64,000 bases of DNA, taken from positions 83,418-147,417 of the forward strand of contig CAJBEZ010000095.1 of NCBI GenBank assembly GCA_903952205.1. The letters are read 5' to 3'. The position numbers and the translations under genes are program-made. Below are positions 46,019-55,722 of the stretch, one piece after another. Numbering within the stretch: position 1 is the stretch's first letter; every line of letters starts with the position of its first letter. Below the pieces are notes generated by a model that did no database searches, was not told the origin of the DNA, and was given only the letters and a program-made list of their open reading frames with translations. The stretch comes from an uncultured Desulfomonile sp. GTDB taxonomy: Bacteria; Desulfobacterota; Desulfomonilia; Desulfomonilales; Desulfomonilaceae.

Positions 46019-47956
46019 TCAAGCTGATGCTCTTGCCATGGCCATCCGCCTAAAGCTAGAGCTCGTTTCCATCAGTTCATCATATGTCCCCTGAGCGACA
46101 ACTGTCCCATGAGCAAGCTCCACAACCTGGTCGCAATTTTGAATGGTAGTAAGACGATGAGCAATTATAAGTATTGTCAAATCTCGACGTAGGTTTTCGA
46201 TACAAGTCATCACAGCCTGTTCGGTTTCGTTGTCAAGAGAACTGGTGGCCTCGTCAAAGACTAGGACCGAAGCTTGCTTGTAAAGGGCTCTAGCTATACC
46301 GATTCTCTGGCGTTGGCCGCCAGAAAGCATCACGCCTCTTTCACCAACCAAGGCCTCGTAGCCATCTGGGCGACTTTCAATAAAGTCAGCTATTTGGGCC
46401 TGTCTAGCCGCTTGCTGTACCCTCTCCATATCTATGAGATTCCTGGGCAATCCTAGAGCGATGTTCTCCATAATCGTCGCGTCGGCCAGAAAGATACTTT
46501 GCGGCACATGGGCAATTGCTTGCTGCCATGAACGTAGACGCTTCCCGGTAATACTCAGGTTATCTACCAGTATTTGGCCGCTGGTGGGCTCCAGGAGTCC
46601 CATCAGGAGGTCAATTGCAGTACTCTTGCCGCTACCCGTGCTTCCTACAAAGCCCATCCGAGAACCCTTAGGAATAGTCAGGTCTAAACCGTTAAGTACC
46701 CACGGCTCATTTTCAATATAACGAAACCACACCGACTTGAAGCATATATTGCTTCTAAACTCTAAAGGCCTAGGAGATGGCTCTGATGCCTCCTCTGGTA
46801 TGGGTTGTTCTAGAAGTTCAATTACTTTAACGAGAGACGCTTGATTGCCTGCCATGGTAGCCCATGCTGCGTAGATTTGTTGTAGGGCAGGAATGATACG
46901 CTGCGCTCCCAGAGCAAGGGCTCCCAGGAGAGGCAAAGCTGTGGCGACTCCTCCGGACTTGCGACTCAATCCATAAGCCAGACCTGCAATTAAGACCATT
47001 CCTATGGCCTCCATTGCAAATCTTGGACTAACCGCAATAAACATGTTGCTCCCATAAGCTTTACGGTAGGGCAAATCAGCCTTACTGTACGTGGCGCAGT
47101 ACAGAGGTTGGGTCCAGTTGAGCAACACATCTCTGATTGCTCCTAGACCTTCCTGCAAGGCCCTTATGGCAAGGGTGCTTTCATCCGAGATGCGTTGACT
47201 GTTAATTTGTAATTTACGTCGCGCCACCCACGTGATCAGACCATAATTCAATCCGAAAACGGTCAAAGCAACTGAAACGACGAAAGGGTCTATCGCTACA
47301 AGAGCTATAACTAGCGTTATCAGTAGCAATATGGAGCTTGTAAGTGTAAGTGAGGCTTGGAGCATGGTCATGGCTATCCATGACTTGTGCGTTATTCCAT
47401 CAATTACCTCGCTGCTGTTACGAACAACGTGTACTTTATAAGGCTGGTAAAGCGTGCGCCGGTACATGTCTATGCTCAGGTCTGCCCCAACTGCGTTGGA
47501 AAGCCTTGCTGTAGCCCACAACAACAGTAATCTCATTGATCCAGCCACTAACGCAGAAAAGGCAAATGCTACCGCCAGTGGAGCGACCAATTGTTCTGGG
47601 GAATTTATCCCGAATGTTTCAACGATACCTCTAATCGCTGCGTGATTAAAAACCCTATCTGGGGCTGTGAGTACACCGATGAATGGTAGCACAGCGCCGA
47701 GGCTTATGACTTCCGAGAATGCGCTTGTTAGCATTAACGCAAACAATAGCAACATCTGCCGCTGCCTGACTTTTGTCAGGTGGCGCCATAGTTTAACCAA
47801 TAATGTTGTGACCCCAGGTGTTGAATCAACGTCTCGGGCATTGGAATTGCTTGGCATGTAATCTCTTGATTTAGCGAATTTAGTCCAATTTATGAAATAG
47901 TTGACTCCGTGATTTTTTTCTCTAGTATTTCGCCATTGGTTGGCTTTGCCAATCAA
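46019..47956 (-). CDS. ABC exporter (permease-ATPase fusion), MsbA/PglK-like
   Basis: 645 residues, or 612 from ATG 47857, which starts closer to the transmembrane domain. Six membrane helices, then the ATPase: Walker A GSTGSGKST, the ABC signature LSGGQRQRIGIARALY, Walker B VLVFDEATSSLD. The half-transporter should form a dimer that flips a lipid-linked glycan across the inner membrane. It is the only flippase candidate in the island. On the minus strand, upstream of the GNAT and FemAB copy 2. Confidence 0.9.
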   Translation of the reverse strand: MIGKANQWRNTREKNHGVNYFINWTKFAKSRDYMPSNSNARDVDSTPGVTTLLVKLWRHLTKVRQRQMLLLFALMLTSAFSEVISLGAVLPFIGVLTAPDRVFNHAAIRGIVETFGINSPEQLVAPLAVAFAFSALVAGSMRLLLLWATARLSNAVGADLSIDMYRRTLYQPYKVHVVRNSSEVIDGITHKSWIAMTMLQASLTLTSSILLLITLVIALVAIDPFVVSVALTVFGLNYGLITWVARRKLQINSQRISDESTLAIRALQEGLGAIRDVLLNWTQPLYCATYSKADLPYRKAYGSNMFIAVSPRFAMEAIGMVLIAGLAYGLSRKSGGVATALPLLGALALGAQRIIPALQQIYAAWATMAGNQASLVKVIELLEQPIPEEASEPSPRPLEFRSNICFKSVWFRYIENEPWVLNGLDLTIPKGSRMGFVGSTGSGKSTAIDLLMGLLEPTSGQILVDNLSITGKRLRSWQQAIAHVPQSIFLADATIMENIALGLPRNLIDMERVQQAARQAQIADFIESRPDGYEALVGERGVMLSGGQRQRIGIARALYKQASVLVFDEATSSLDNETEQAVMTCIENLRRDLTILIIAHRLTTIQNCDQVVELAHGTVVAQGTYDELMETSSSFRRMAMARASA

Positions 47957-48135
47957 TGGTTATGATTGTTAAATGATCAAGAAAATTACTTCAATGAAAG
48001 AGACGAAGTATCAGGTTCAAAAATTCTAATTCAAGAATATTAATTTGCACGTTGAATACCTTAAATTTGGTTCCAATGATATCCTAAACTCAATACTTTT
48101 AATTTGGTAGCGTTGTTTCCAGAAAGGCCCTATTA

Positions 48136-50433
48136 ATGGAAAAAATCATGCTGGTATTACCTCCGGTAGATGTCTGGGCCGAAGATTTTTTCAACCCGGA
48201 CTTTGGTTATGCTCATGGATTCATATCTCTGCTGAATCAAATATCAAATCTTACTGTGCTAATACCTATAGATGTGGACGTCAGAAAATATTATGCCTAT
48301 TTGAAAAAAAATCTAGGTCCCAATTTGAGGGTCATTTCACTGGCCGATATGGATAGGAATGAAACCTGTCCACGAGATGCTCGTCTGCTCGATTATAAAC
48401 CATTCGTAAACCAGTCCTTAGAAATTTATGAATATATAGATAGATCATTTTATGACTGCGTAATCTTCGATGTTTCTGGAGCCGCCGGTTTTATTCCGTT
48501 CAGGGCAAAAAGAACAGGGCTTGGTCTTGAGAAAACCCTATTGGTGAGTTGGCTCAGGAGTTGTCACGAATTTCAAAGGCGTCAAGTTCTTGAAACTCCC
48601 GTATATCCCCATAATTTTTCAGCAGACCTTGAACTGGACTTTGCTGAAAGATATTGTTGCCAGCACTGTGACCTGATTGTAACTCACACTGACACCATCT
48701 TGAAATGGGTTATTGAACGAGACTGGAAATTTGACCGTAGGACGATTGTTCCACTATCGGACCTAAAAACTAGTCGATCTCTCAAGCCATTATTGGAAAA
48801 ATTTCCTACAGTCGACCCGAGTCAACTCAACGTAGGGCGTCAGCCAGAAGCAACAAGTCCTTTGCTATCAATATGCATAGCCCATTTCAATGATGGTCGG
48901 AATCTTAGATATTTGTTGAAATCCGTCAAGGAAAATGATTACAAAAACTTTGAAGTCATAGTAGTTGACGATGGCAGCACTGACGCTGAATCCTTAGAAA
49001 TATTCGGATCCTTAGCCTTTGAATATGGTTCAGATTCTTGGCGATTCATAAAGAAGAGTGAAAATCAGAGTCTTGGCCCGACGAGGAATTTTGCTGTAAA
49101 TCACGCTAGCGGTGAATTTATCTTTTTCCTGGATTCAGATGATCTTGTCGCCGAGACTCTGATTTCCGACTTTGTTCGAGGAATGCAGAACTCACGTGCC
49201 GACTGTTTGACAAGTACTCTGGTTTTTTTTGAGGGTGATGGTGGGAGTTGTGATAACGCGAATATACTAAAATATTGGATACCATTGGGGGCTTGCGTTG
49301 AACTGGGGATCTATGAAAATCCTTTTGGCGCAGCCAATTTCTGTATAAAGAAATCCGTATTTGAGGCTCTTGGAGGGTTCTGCGGTCCCCGTGGAGAAGT
49401 TCACGAAGATTGGGAGTTTTTGGCGCGGCTAGTCCTTGCTGGTTACGACATGGATGTTCTGCCTAAAGCATTGTATTTTTATCGAATAAGGCCGGGCAGT
49501 TGGCTTCAAACGGCCCGGTCAAGCAATTCAGTTCAGAAATTGCGTGGCAGAATTCTTGACAATACAGGACCTCAACACATCCAACACGTCCATGACCTGT
49601 TTCTACTAACGATGGGCGAAAATGATCGTTTGAAGGCTTCAGCCTGGCAATTGGACAGGAAAATAGTCAAAACCGCACTCAAACTGGCTGACGAGTTCAA
49701 CGAAAGAAACCGAACCATTATCAAAAAGGTGAAAATTCATATATACGAGAAATGTAAAACATTCTTATCCAATCTTGGTAGATTTTTACCGGTAACTGGG
49801 TTCATGCGTTTACTTAAAAATGATGAAAAAGAAAATATCCTAAATTCTTTGGAATGCGAGATAGATGTCTCAAGATTTTTTGTTCGACCCCTGTTGGAGT
49901 CGCAACTGGCGAAACAGACGACAGATTTAGGATTGCCAACTGACCGGCCGGCATTTGGATTTATTGGAGAAATGGACAGGGAAAAGAGCATAATTGGTTT
50001 TCTTAGGCTAGCTTATTGGATGCAAATGTCTAAGGATGATAGTTTTTTTATTTTACTTGGCAATCGCCAGTTTAAGAATGGGATAACTGCAATGGCAACC
50101 AAATACAACCTAAGAAACTTCAAATGGATCCCTTTTCTCGAGAAACCTGAAGATCTGTACGCCATATTGTCAGGATTTGTTATAACATCAGAAATCGGAG
50201 AAACCCACATTGAAATATTTGAAGCCTTGGCTTGCGGTGTTCCTGTTTTCGCAACGGACTTGAAATTGGCCAGAAGGCTGCTTGGAAAATATGGAAGTGG
50301 AGCCGTGGTTGCGCATGATCCTCAATACAAAGATTTTGCGGACTGTTTCATGTTTTGGAAGAACCATCTGGAAATCTATAAGACTGCTGCAATTGAAACA
50401 GCGGAATTGATCCAGAGAAATCTGGTGGTTTAG
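48136..50433 (+). CDS. Composite glycosyltransferase: GT2 domain between GT-B-like halves (copy 1)
   Basis: 765 residues. The N-terminal ~235 residues look like the N-terminal half of a GT4 (GT-B) enzyme, ending in ERYCCQHCDLIVTHTDTIL. Residues of about 240-470 are a GT2 (GT-A) domain: SICIAHFNDGRNLRYLLKSV, VVDDGSTDAES and the metal motif DSDD. A coiled linker follows. From about 600 the C-terminal half of a GT4 enzyme appears, with FEALACGVPVFATD and a GAVVAHDPQ loop. If the two outer parts pair, one catalytic fold is inserted into another. It should add two sugars in turn. Copy 2 lies at 51321. Confidence 0.82.
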   Translation: MEKIMLVLPPVDVWAEDFFNPDFGYAHGFISLLNQISNLTVLIPIDVDVRKYYAYLKKNLGPNLRVISLADMDRNETCPRDARLLDYKPFVNQSLEIYEYIDRSFYDCVIFDVSGAAGFIPFRAKRTGLGLEKTLLVSWLRSCHEFQRRQVLETPVYPHNFSADLELDFAERYCCQHCDLIVTHTDTILKWVIERDWKFDRRTIVPLSDLKTSRSLKPLLEKFPTVDPSQLNVGRQPEATSPLLSICIAHFNDGRNLRYLLKSVKENDYKNFEVIVVDDGSTDAESLEIFGSLAFEYGSDSWRFIKKSENQSLGPTRNFAVNHASGEFIFFLDSDDLVAETLISDFVRGMQNSRADCLTSTLVFFEGDGGSCDNANILKYWIPLGACVELGIYENPFGAANFCIKKSVFEALGGFCGPRGEVHEDWEFLARLVLAGYDMDVLPKALYFYRIRPGSWLQTARSSNSVQKLRGRILDNTGPQHIQHVHDLFLLTMGENDRLKASAWQLDRKIVKTALKLADEFNERNRTIIKKVKIHIYEKCKTFLSNLGRFLPVTGFMRLLKNDEKENILNSLECEIDVSRFFVRPLLESQLAKQTTDLGLPTDRPAFGFIGEMDREKSIIGFLRLAYWMQMSKDDSFFILLGNRQFKNGITAMATKYNLRNFKWIPFLEKPEDLYAILSGFVITSEIGETHIEIFEALACGVPVFATDLKLARRLLGKYGSGAVVAHDPQYKDFADCFMFWKNHLEIYKTAAIETAELIQRNLVV

Positions 50434-50443
50434 ATAACTCAGT

Positions 50444-51232
50444 TCATCGGGCAAATAGTTTCTTGATTTTGCTTCCGAGCATTCCCAGTTTTCTTAGGTG
50501 GGCTGTGTAGCGCCAGGAACGCGAGCTTAGAATAGTTTTCATCATGGCGATTTGGGTATTCTTTACTTGGATCTCATTTTCCATTCGGGCCATCGCCGTA
50601 TCTTTTTCGTGTGCGGTTAAAAAAAATTTGCTCTCTTCTGTTACCTCAATCCTGTTCAGTTGGTGCAAGTCATTGTCATTTCCACCAAAAACGGATACGG
50701 CTCCATCAAATCTTGATCTGGCGATATTAACTACCTCGTCAGTATGATCACCATAGGGATAGGCGAGCCAACGGAAATGTGGTTCCGGGAACAGATCAGT
50801 TAGATTCGACGGCAAATCAAGCTCATGGAGAAGAACATTTTTGGGTACTGATCCTAGGTGGGTGTGGTTTCTCGAATGCCATTGAATCCTGGCAAGAGAA
50901 TTGGCGGCTCGTTTTAGCTGATCTATGTCGGCGCATCGTGCTTCAGGTTCACGTCCCCGATCATAAGAATTGATTTTCCCGATGTAGTTACCAATCACAA
51001 ATATCTCAAAAGGATAGTTCCATTTCTCAAGTATCGGAAGAGCATAATCAATGACATCTGAATAACCGTCATCAAAAGTCAACACGATTTGCCTAAGATT
51101 CGCCGGATGGTAGTCATGAAGATAGACTACCTCATAGGCTTGAAGATATTCCATTTGCCTGTAAAACGTTTCAATACTGACACAATATTTTGTCAGGATC
51201 TTTTTAGAAACATTGTGATACACGAGAATCAT
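50444..51232 (-). CDS. Polysaccharide deacetylase (NodB) family protein
   Basis: 262 residues. NodB homology: ILVYHNVS start, VLTFDDGYSDV catalytic motif, a WHSRNHTHLGSV metal-site region, and WLAYPYGDHTD. The C-terminal ~60 residues form a coiled coil ending SSRSWRYTAHLRKLG, an end also seen in some glycosyltransferases. The family removes N- or O-acetyl groups from surface glycans. It lies between the two composite glycosyltransferases on the opposite strand. Confidence 0.85.
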   Translation of the reverse strand: MILVYHNVSKKILTKYCVSIETFYRQMEYLQAYEVVYLHDYHPANLRQIVLTFDDGYSDVIDYALPILEKWNYPFEIFVIGNYIGKINSYDRGREPEARCADIDQLKRAANSLARIQWHSRNHTHLGSVPKNVLLHELDLPSNLTDLFPEPHFRWLAYPYGDHTDEVVNIARSRFDGAVSVFGGNDNDLHQLNRIEVTEESKFFLTAHEKDTAMARMENEIQVKNTQIAMMKTILSSRSWRYTAHLRKLGMLGSKIKKLFAR

Positions 51233-51320
51233 TTACAGTCTTTATTAAGCCTGAGTTTAGTTACAAAAAGGCATGTGGAAAAGTAGATTACGTTAAAAGT
51301 CAATGCTCATGGAGAAGCTC

Positions 51321-53624
51321 ATGGAAAGCGCCCTATTGGTGTTGCGGTCTCCTAATCACAGTGAGTCGGATTTCATGTGCGCTAACATTGCTTTTGCTCG
51401 TGAAATTATATCTCATTTGTCGCGCATAGTAAATCTCAGTTTAGTATTATCCGGCCAAAGTGACGAGCAACAATACTCATATTTCTTGAACGGCGAATTT
51501 GAAGCTAAAATAAGGGTTGTCTCTCCAACAGAACTCAATAAGTATAGAGCTGATCCACGAGAGGCTCGTCTAATAGATTACAGGCCTTTCGTAGATTGGT
51601 CATTCGAACTATTTGAATATATAAGGCAATACCATTATGATCTCGTAATTTTCGATGTGTTTGACGCCCCTGGTTTCATTCCAATCAGAGCGAAACGGAC
51701 AGGATTGGGTTTACAAACAACTGTTTTAATGAGTTGGCTTACAAATTGCCATGAATTCGTAAATTCTCAACTCTCTGAAACTCCATGCAATTTTGATCCA
51801 CTCATAATTAAGGATCAGCTATGTTTTGCCGAAAAGTATTGTTGTGAAAACAGTGATCTGGTTCTCTCCCATACTGACACCATCCTCAGATGGGTCAGTG
51901 AAAGACAATGGAAAATAGACCCCGCACGAGTTGTACGCATGGATGACCTAAAGGTCAGCTGCCCCATCAGTGGTCCCAGCAGCCTCCAAATCCAACATGA
52001 TCGGATGTGGGATCAAGAACCACTAGGACTCAAAGATAGCCCTCTGGTTTCAATATGCGTGGCTCACTACAATGATGGTAGAAATCTCAGCTACTTACTG
52101 AAGTCCATTGAGCAGAATGATTATAATAACTTTGAAGTTATAGTAGTTGATGACGGAAGTACGGATATAGAGTCTCTCAAAATATTGGAATCGTTAACCT
52201 CCGAGTATGTGTCCGATTCGTGGCAGTTTATAATGAAAGAGGAAAACGAGGGCCCAGGACCGACGAGAAACTTGGCTGTTAGCCTTGCTAGAGCTGAGTT
52301 TGTCATCTTCATGGATTCGGACAATCTCGCCGCTAAAACGATGATTTCTGACTTTGTAAATGGAATATTAACATCTGGTGTTGATTGCCTGACCTGCTCC
52401 ATGGTTCAATTCCGTGGTGACGGCCCAGTTCCTGAAGAAGCCGACCTGGTTGAACGCTGGATGCCTTTGGGCGGTTCCGTCGCGCTAGGATTTTACCATA
52501 ATTTTCTTGGGGACACGAATTTCTGTGTTAAGAAATCCGTGTTTGAAGCTTTGGGAGGTTTTTCTGACATCCTGGATTTTTTGGAAGATTGGGATTTCCT
52601 GGCGAGGTTAGTTCTGGCAGGATTTGAAATGGATGTGATCCCTAAGGGCATATATTTTTATCGCCTCAGGTCTGGTAGCAGGTTTCAAAGTGACTGGTCG
52701 AGGAATTCAATCCAGGCTTTGCGAAAGAGACTCCTATACAGTGCTGGGCACCGTCACGAAAAACTTGTCCACAGTATACTCATAAAGGCAATTGCCGAAA
52801 ACGAGCGACTGAGGGCTTCTGTCTGGAAACTGGACAGGAAAATTGTAAAAACTGTTCTAAAATTGGCCGCGATCGTAAGTGAAAAACACCGGTTGATTCT
52901 CGAGAACATGACAGCGAATATATATACGAAACTTAAGGTGGGGATCTCCAATTCGAGACGTTTAATCCAGTATTTGAATCCTAGGGTTGGTAAGGAATAC
53001 ATTGCAGATGATGGCCAGAATTTCACGACAGAGGGAAAGATTGACAGTTCCAGATTTTTTGTCCGTATCATTACCGACTCAGAGCATGAAGAGCAATTGA
53101 GGCGGTTTGGATTACCTTCAAGTCGTCCCATCTTTGGTTTTGTGAGCGAACTCGATGAAAGGAGTAGACCGCTGGGATTTCTGAGACTGGCCTACTGGAT
53201 GCAGATGTTCAAGGATAACGGCTTTTTTGTTATTACCGGCGATGGCCCTCTTCGAGATGATGTGCTAGCTATAGCTGCCAAATACAAATTAAGTAACTTC
53301 AAGTGGATCCCTCTCCTTGAAAGACCGGAACAACTCTATGCTGTTCTGTCGGGACTGGTCATAACGGGCGCATTTGCGCAACAAGGGTCTACCGTAATGT
53401 TGCAAGCTCTGGCCTGTGGTGTCCCAGTTTTTTCAACCGATGTCGCTGAATCTAGACGTGTGCTCGGACTGTACGGGAGTGGGCTTGTAGTCAAACACGA
53501 TCCTGAAAGAAAAGATTTTGCCGACTGTTTTAAATTGTGGAAGGATAACTTGGACATTTATAAAACCGCAGCCATGGAGACTGCGGATTTGATCCGCAAA
53601 CACTATGGAAAAAATGACTGGTAA
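51321..53624 (+). CDS. Composite glycosyltransferase: GT2 domain between GT-B-like halves (copy 2)
   Basis: 767 residues from ATG 51321, chosen because GGAGAAGCTC precedes it and it aligns with copy 1's start; ATGs at 51303 and 51309 are alternatives. Same layout as copy 1: GT-B-like N-half (AEKYCCENSDLVLSHTDTIL), GT2 core (SICVAHYNDGRNLSYLLKSI, VVDDGSTDIES, metal motif DSDN), coiled linker, GT-B-like C-half. The conserved Glu before ALACGVPVF is Gln here (MLQALACG), so the C-terminal transferase may be inactive or changed. Confidence 0.82.
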   Translation: MESALLVLRSPNHSESDFMCANIAFAREIISHLSRIVNLSLVLSGQSDEQQYSYFLNGEFEAKIRVVSPTELNKYRADPREARLIDYRPFVDWSFELFEYIRQYHYDLVIFDVFDAPGFIPIRAKRTGLGLQTTVLMSWLTNCHEFVNSQLSETPCNFDPLIIKDQLCFAEKYCCENSDLVLSHTDTILRWVSERQWKIDPARVVRMDDLKVSCPISGPSSLQIQHDRMWDQEPLGLKDSPLVSICVAHYNDGRNLSYLLKSIEQNDYNNFEVIVVDDGSTDIESLKILESLTSEYVSDSWQFIMKEENEGPGPTRNLAVSLARAEFVIFMDSDNLAAKTMISDFVNGILTSGVDCLTCSMVQFRGDGPVPEEADLVERWMPLGGSVALGFYHNFLGDTNFCVKKSVFEALGGFSDILDFLEDWDFLARLVLAGFEMDVIPKGIYFYRLRSGSRFQSDWSRNSIQALRKRLLYSAGHRHEKLVHSILIKAIAENERLRASVWKLDRKIVKTVLKLAAIVSEKHRLILENMTANIYTKLKVGISNSRRLIQYLNPRVGKEYIADDGQNFTTEGKIDSSRFFVRIITDSEHEEQLRRFGLPSSRPIFGFVSELDERSRPLGFLRLAYWMQMFKDNGFFVITGDGPLRDDVLAIAAKYKLSNFKWIPLLERPEQLYAVLSGLVITGAFAQQGSTVMLQALACGVPVFSTDVAESRRVLGLYGSGLVVKHDPERKDFADCFKLWKDNLDIYKTAAMETADLIRKHYGKNDW

Positions 53625-53738
53625 ACCATCCATGATGTTAGCATTTGAAATCTGATCGCAGTCCAAAATAATAAAATAAGCGTAGCAATTTGAACGAAGC
53701 CCTTTTTGAAGTCAAATTATTAATTCAAACCTGGTTGG

Positions 53739-54515
53739 TCATTTAGGGACGCCTTTCGAAACCAACCCCTTTGCCCAGTAAAATAACAAACTGTAGTATT
53801 CATGAAGAGCAATGTCGGAGTTTCTGAAACCGCCTACACACGGAACAAGCAACAAATATATGGGCGGCCATCCATGTGTGAGATAGTCACATGGACAAGG
53901 TATGGGATTTGTTCCCTCAGCCCTAAAAAGATACATGGATCTCGGCATGTGAACCGCCGAAGTAACTAATGCAAATGGTTCCTTACCAAGCAACGGTTTA
54001 ATCAAGCGCGCCTCATCAGCGGTATTGAACGCCCTGGTTTCAAGAATCAGCGACTCTCTTGGAACGCCTAGCCTAAGTGGCAATTCCTCCATTGCAGCTT
54101 TGGAACTATAAGCTGATCCGGACAGGATAAGTTTAGCCTGAGGTATCTCATCCCAAAGCCTTACACCTTCCATGACTCTTGGTAAAGTTCCGAACCAACG
54201 GTCCGCTGGTGTGTTCGCGTCCACAATTCTGGATTTGCTCAGGACAACTATGTTCCGTGTCCCTGCTTGCCTCAATTTCTCAGGATCAGCGTACCAACCG
54301 GCCTTGTCCTCGAGCGGCTTCACCAGGGATAAACCGGTCCATCCGAGAGAAAAGAAACAAAAAATTGAAAAAGAAGCTATCAGAAATAATTTGGCCGCCG
54401 ACCGTTTACCCTTGAAAAGCAGGAAAATCCCTATGGCGAAGGTTACTGCGGTAATACCAACAGGTTGCATTGGCCATGCCAGTATCCTTTTGAAAAAATA
54501 CAAGAAAGAATCCAT
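53739..54515 (-). CDS. ElyC/SanA/YdcF-type DUF218 membrane protein
   Basis: 258 residues: two N-terminal membrane helices, then a DUF218 domain (NIVVLSKSRIVDANTPADRW, KLILSGSAYSSKAAME, LETRAFNTADEARL, SAVHMPRSMYLF). ElyC proteins of E. coli affect peptidoglycan and envelope polysaccharide assembly; biochemical role uncertain. It lies in the minus-strand end of the glycan island, next to FemAB copy 3. Confidence 0.85.
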   Translation of the reverse strand: MDSFLYFFKRILAWPMQPVGITAVTFAIGIFLLFKGKRSAAKLFLIASFSIFCFFSLGWTGLSLVKPLEDKAGWYADPEKLRQAGTRNIVVLSKSRIVDANTPADRWFGTLPRVMEGVRLWDEIPQAKLILSGSAYSSKAAMEELPLRLGVPRESLILETRAFNTADEARLIKPLLGKEPFALVTSAVHMPRSMYLFRAEGTNPIPCPCDYLTHGWPPIYLLLVPCVGGFRNSDIALHEYYSLLFYWAKGLVSKGVPK

Positions 54516-54583
54516 AAATCAATGGCCTTTAACTACCACTTCAATGTAACGAGTCGAAAGGGTGCGTTTGGAACGGTCCTCTC

Positions 54584-55513
54584 TCACGTCCTGATCCCAA
54601 TAGCGCGTATATGCGCCAAAATGGCGCATATACGTTTTACTTTGTCGGATTTCTCGCAATATCTTCCCAAAACAGACTGTCCCAACCGTGCGATGTGATC
54701 AGTTTTGAAGAAAGGACGAATGATTGGGGCGATTTCTATCTTTTCAACGATATCTATTCTCCTGTAACCAATAGATTCTTTAAACCGGTTGAGAGACGGT
54801 GTGTCACCAAAAGTTGCTCTTATGCCGTATGACACATGGTCGATCTCCGGTCTTCTGATCACCTCACGGGTCGAAACAAACATCAAAGCGTTCATGACCT
54901 GATATTTTAGGAGAGAAGTCCGATTAAACAGGACGTCACCATAAAAACCGCCATGATATGTAAAATCAATTCGAAAAGCACCTAGTTCCTTATCAACAAA
55001 GGCTCCCCAGGCTTCAAAAAGAGGATTCTTCGCTGACAACTCGAAGTTTCTTTTCCACCACTTAATTCCCCATTCATCAATGCGACGGCCCTGTCTAGCA
55101 TATGTATCCAGAACCAAATCCATACCATTTTTGATCAGGTAACTAATTTCGATTCTTTCGACATTGCAATGTCTAAAAGATCTTCTAGTCTCCTTTCGCT
55201 GATTTCCCTGCAGTGAGTCCAAATCATAGTTTTTATCATCGACCAGGTGGATATAACTCGGTATGCCGGAATTACTCGTGGCAGCAGGGTACCTTAAGAA
55301 AAAGCTCCCCCCTTCCCAGAGCCGTTCTCTCTCTGCGGGCGAAATTTCAATCGGACCTTTCATCAGTAATGGTTGAAATATTCGAGCGCCATTCGAATGC
55401 CAAATGCCACCTTCTAATCGAATAACCCTGCAGCCTAATTCATGGAAAAATGTTGTAATGTTCTCATCCTCAAATGAGGATATTTTTGAACCAGTAATTT
55501 GAAAATTCCGCAT
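54584..55513 (-). CDS. FemAB/BioF2-like acyltransferase, copy 3
   Basis: 309 residues from ATG 55513; TTG 55525 is the alternative start. Shares the fold and key segments of copies 1 and 2: HSNGARIFQPLLMKGP, LQGNQRKETRRSFRHC, FEAWGAFVDKELGAFRIDF, SLNRFKESIGYRRI. It is the most divergent copy. Its last codons include a perfect 13-bp inverted repeat. About 70 bases separate it from the DUF218 gene. Confidence 0.82.
   Translation of the reverse strand: MRNFQITGSKISSFEDENITTFFHELGCRVIRLEGGIWHSNGARIFQPLLMKGPIEISPAERERLWEGGSFFLRYPAATSNSGIPSYIHLVDDKNYDLDSLQGNQRKETRRSFRHCNVERIEISYLIKNGMDLVLDTYARQGRRIDEWGIKWWKRNFELSAKNPLFEAWGAFVDKELGAFRIDFTYHGGFYGDVLFNRTSLLKYQVMNALMFVSTREVIRRPEIDHVSYGIRATFGDTPSLNRFKESIGYRRIDIVEKIEIAPIIRPFFKTDHIARLGQSVLGRYCEKSDKVKRICAILAHIRAIGIRT
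54606..54634. repeat. Perfect 13-bp inverted repeat at the 3' end of FemAB copy 3
   Basis: CGTATATGCGCCA at 54606-54618 and its exact complement at 54622-54634, with 3 bases between. On the plus strand it is followed by TTTTAC. It lies inside the coding end of the minus-strand gene, about 20 codons before the edge of its stop. Confidence 0.8.
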
Positions 55514-55722
55514 GGCCCCCTTCAATTGTATATAATTCCTTGCCCAGACCTAAAGAAATAGACAGTGCGCCAACGAGCCGGTTCGAGAAAACAGGCGCGC
55601 TTATTTCAAGCACCTGGTTGCCACAATAATAATACGCAATTGATGAATCTCAAACTGAATTTGATCAAAAAAACCATGAAATAGTGTAGATATAAATCTA
55701 CTGAAAGATTGAGGAGACAAAT

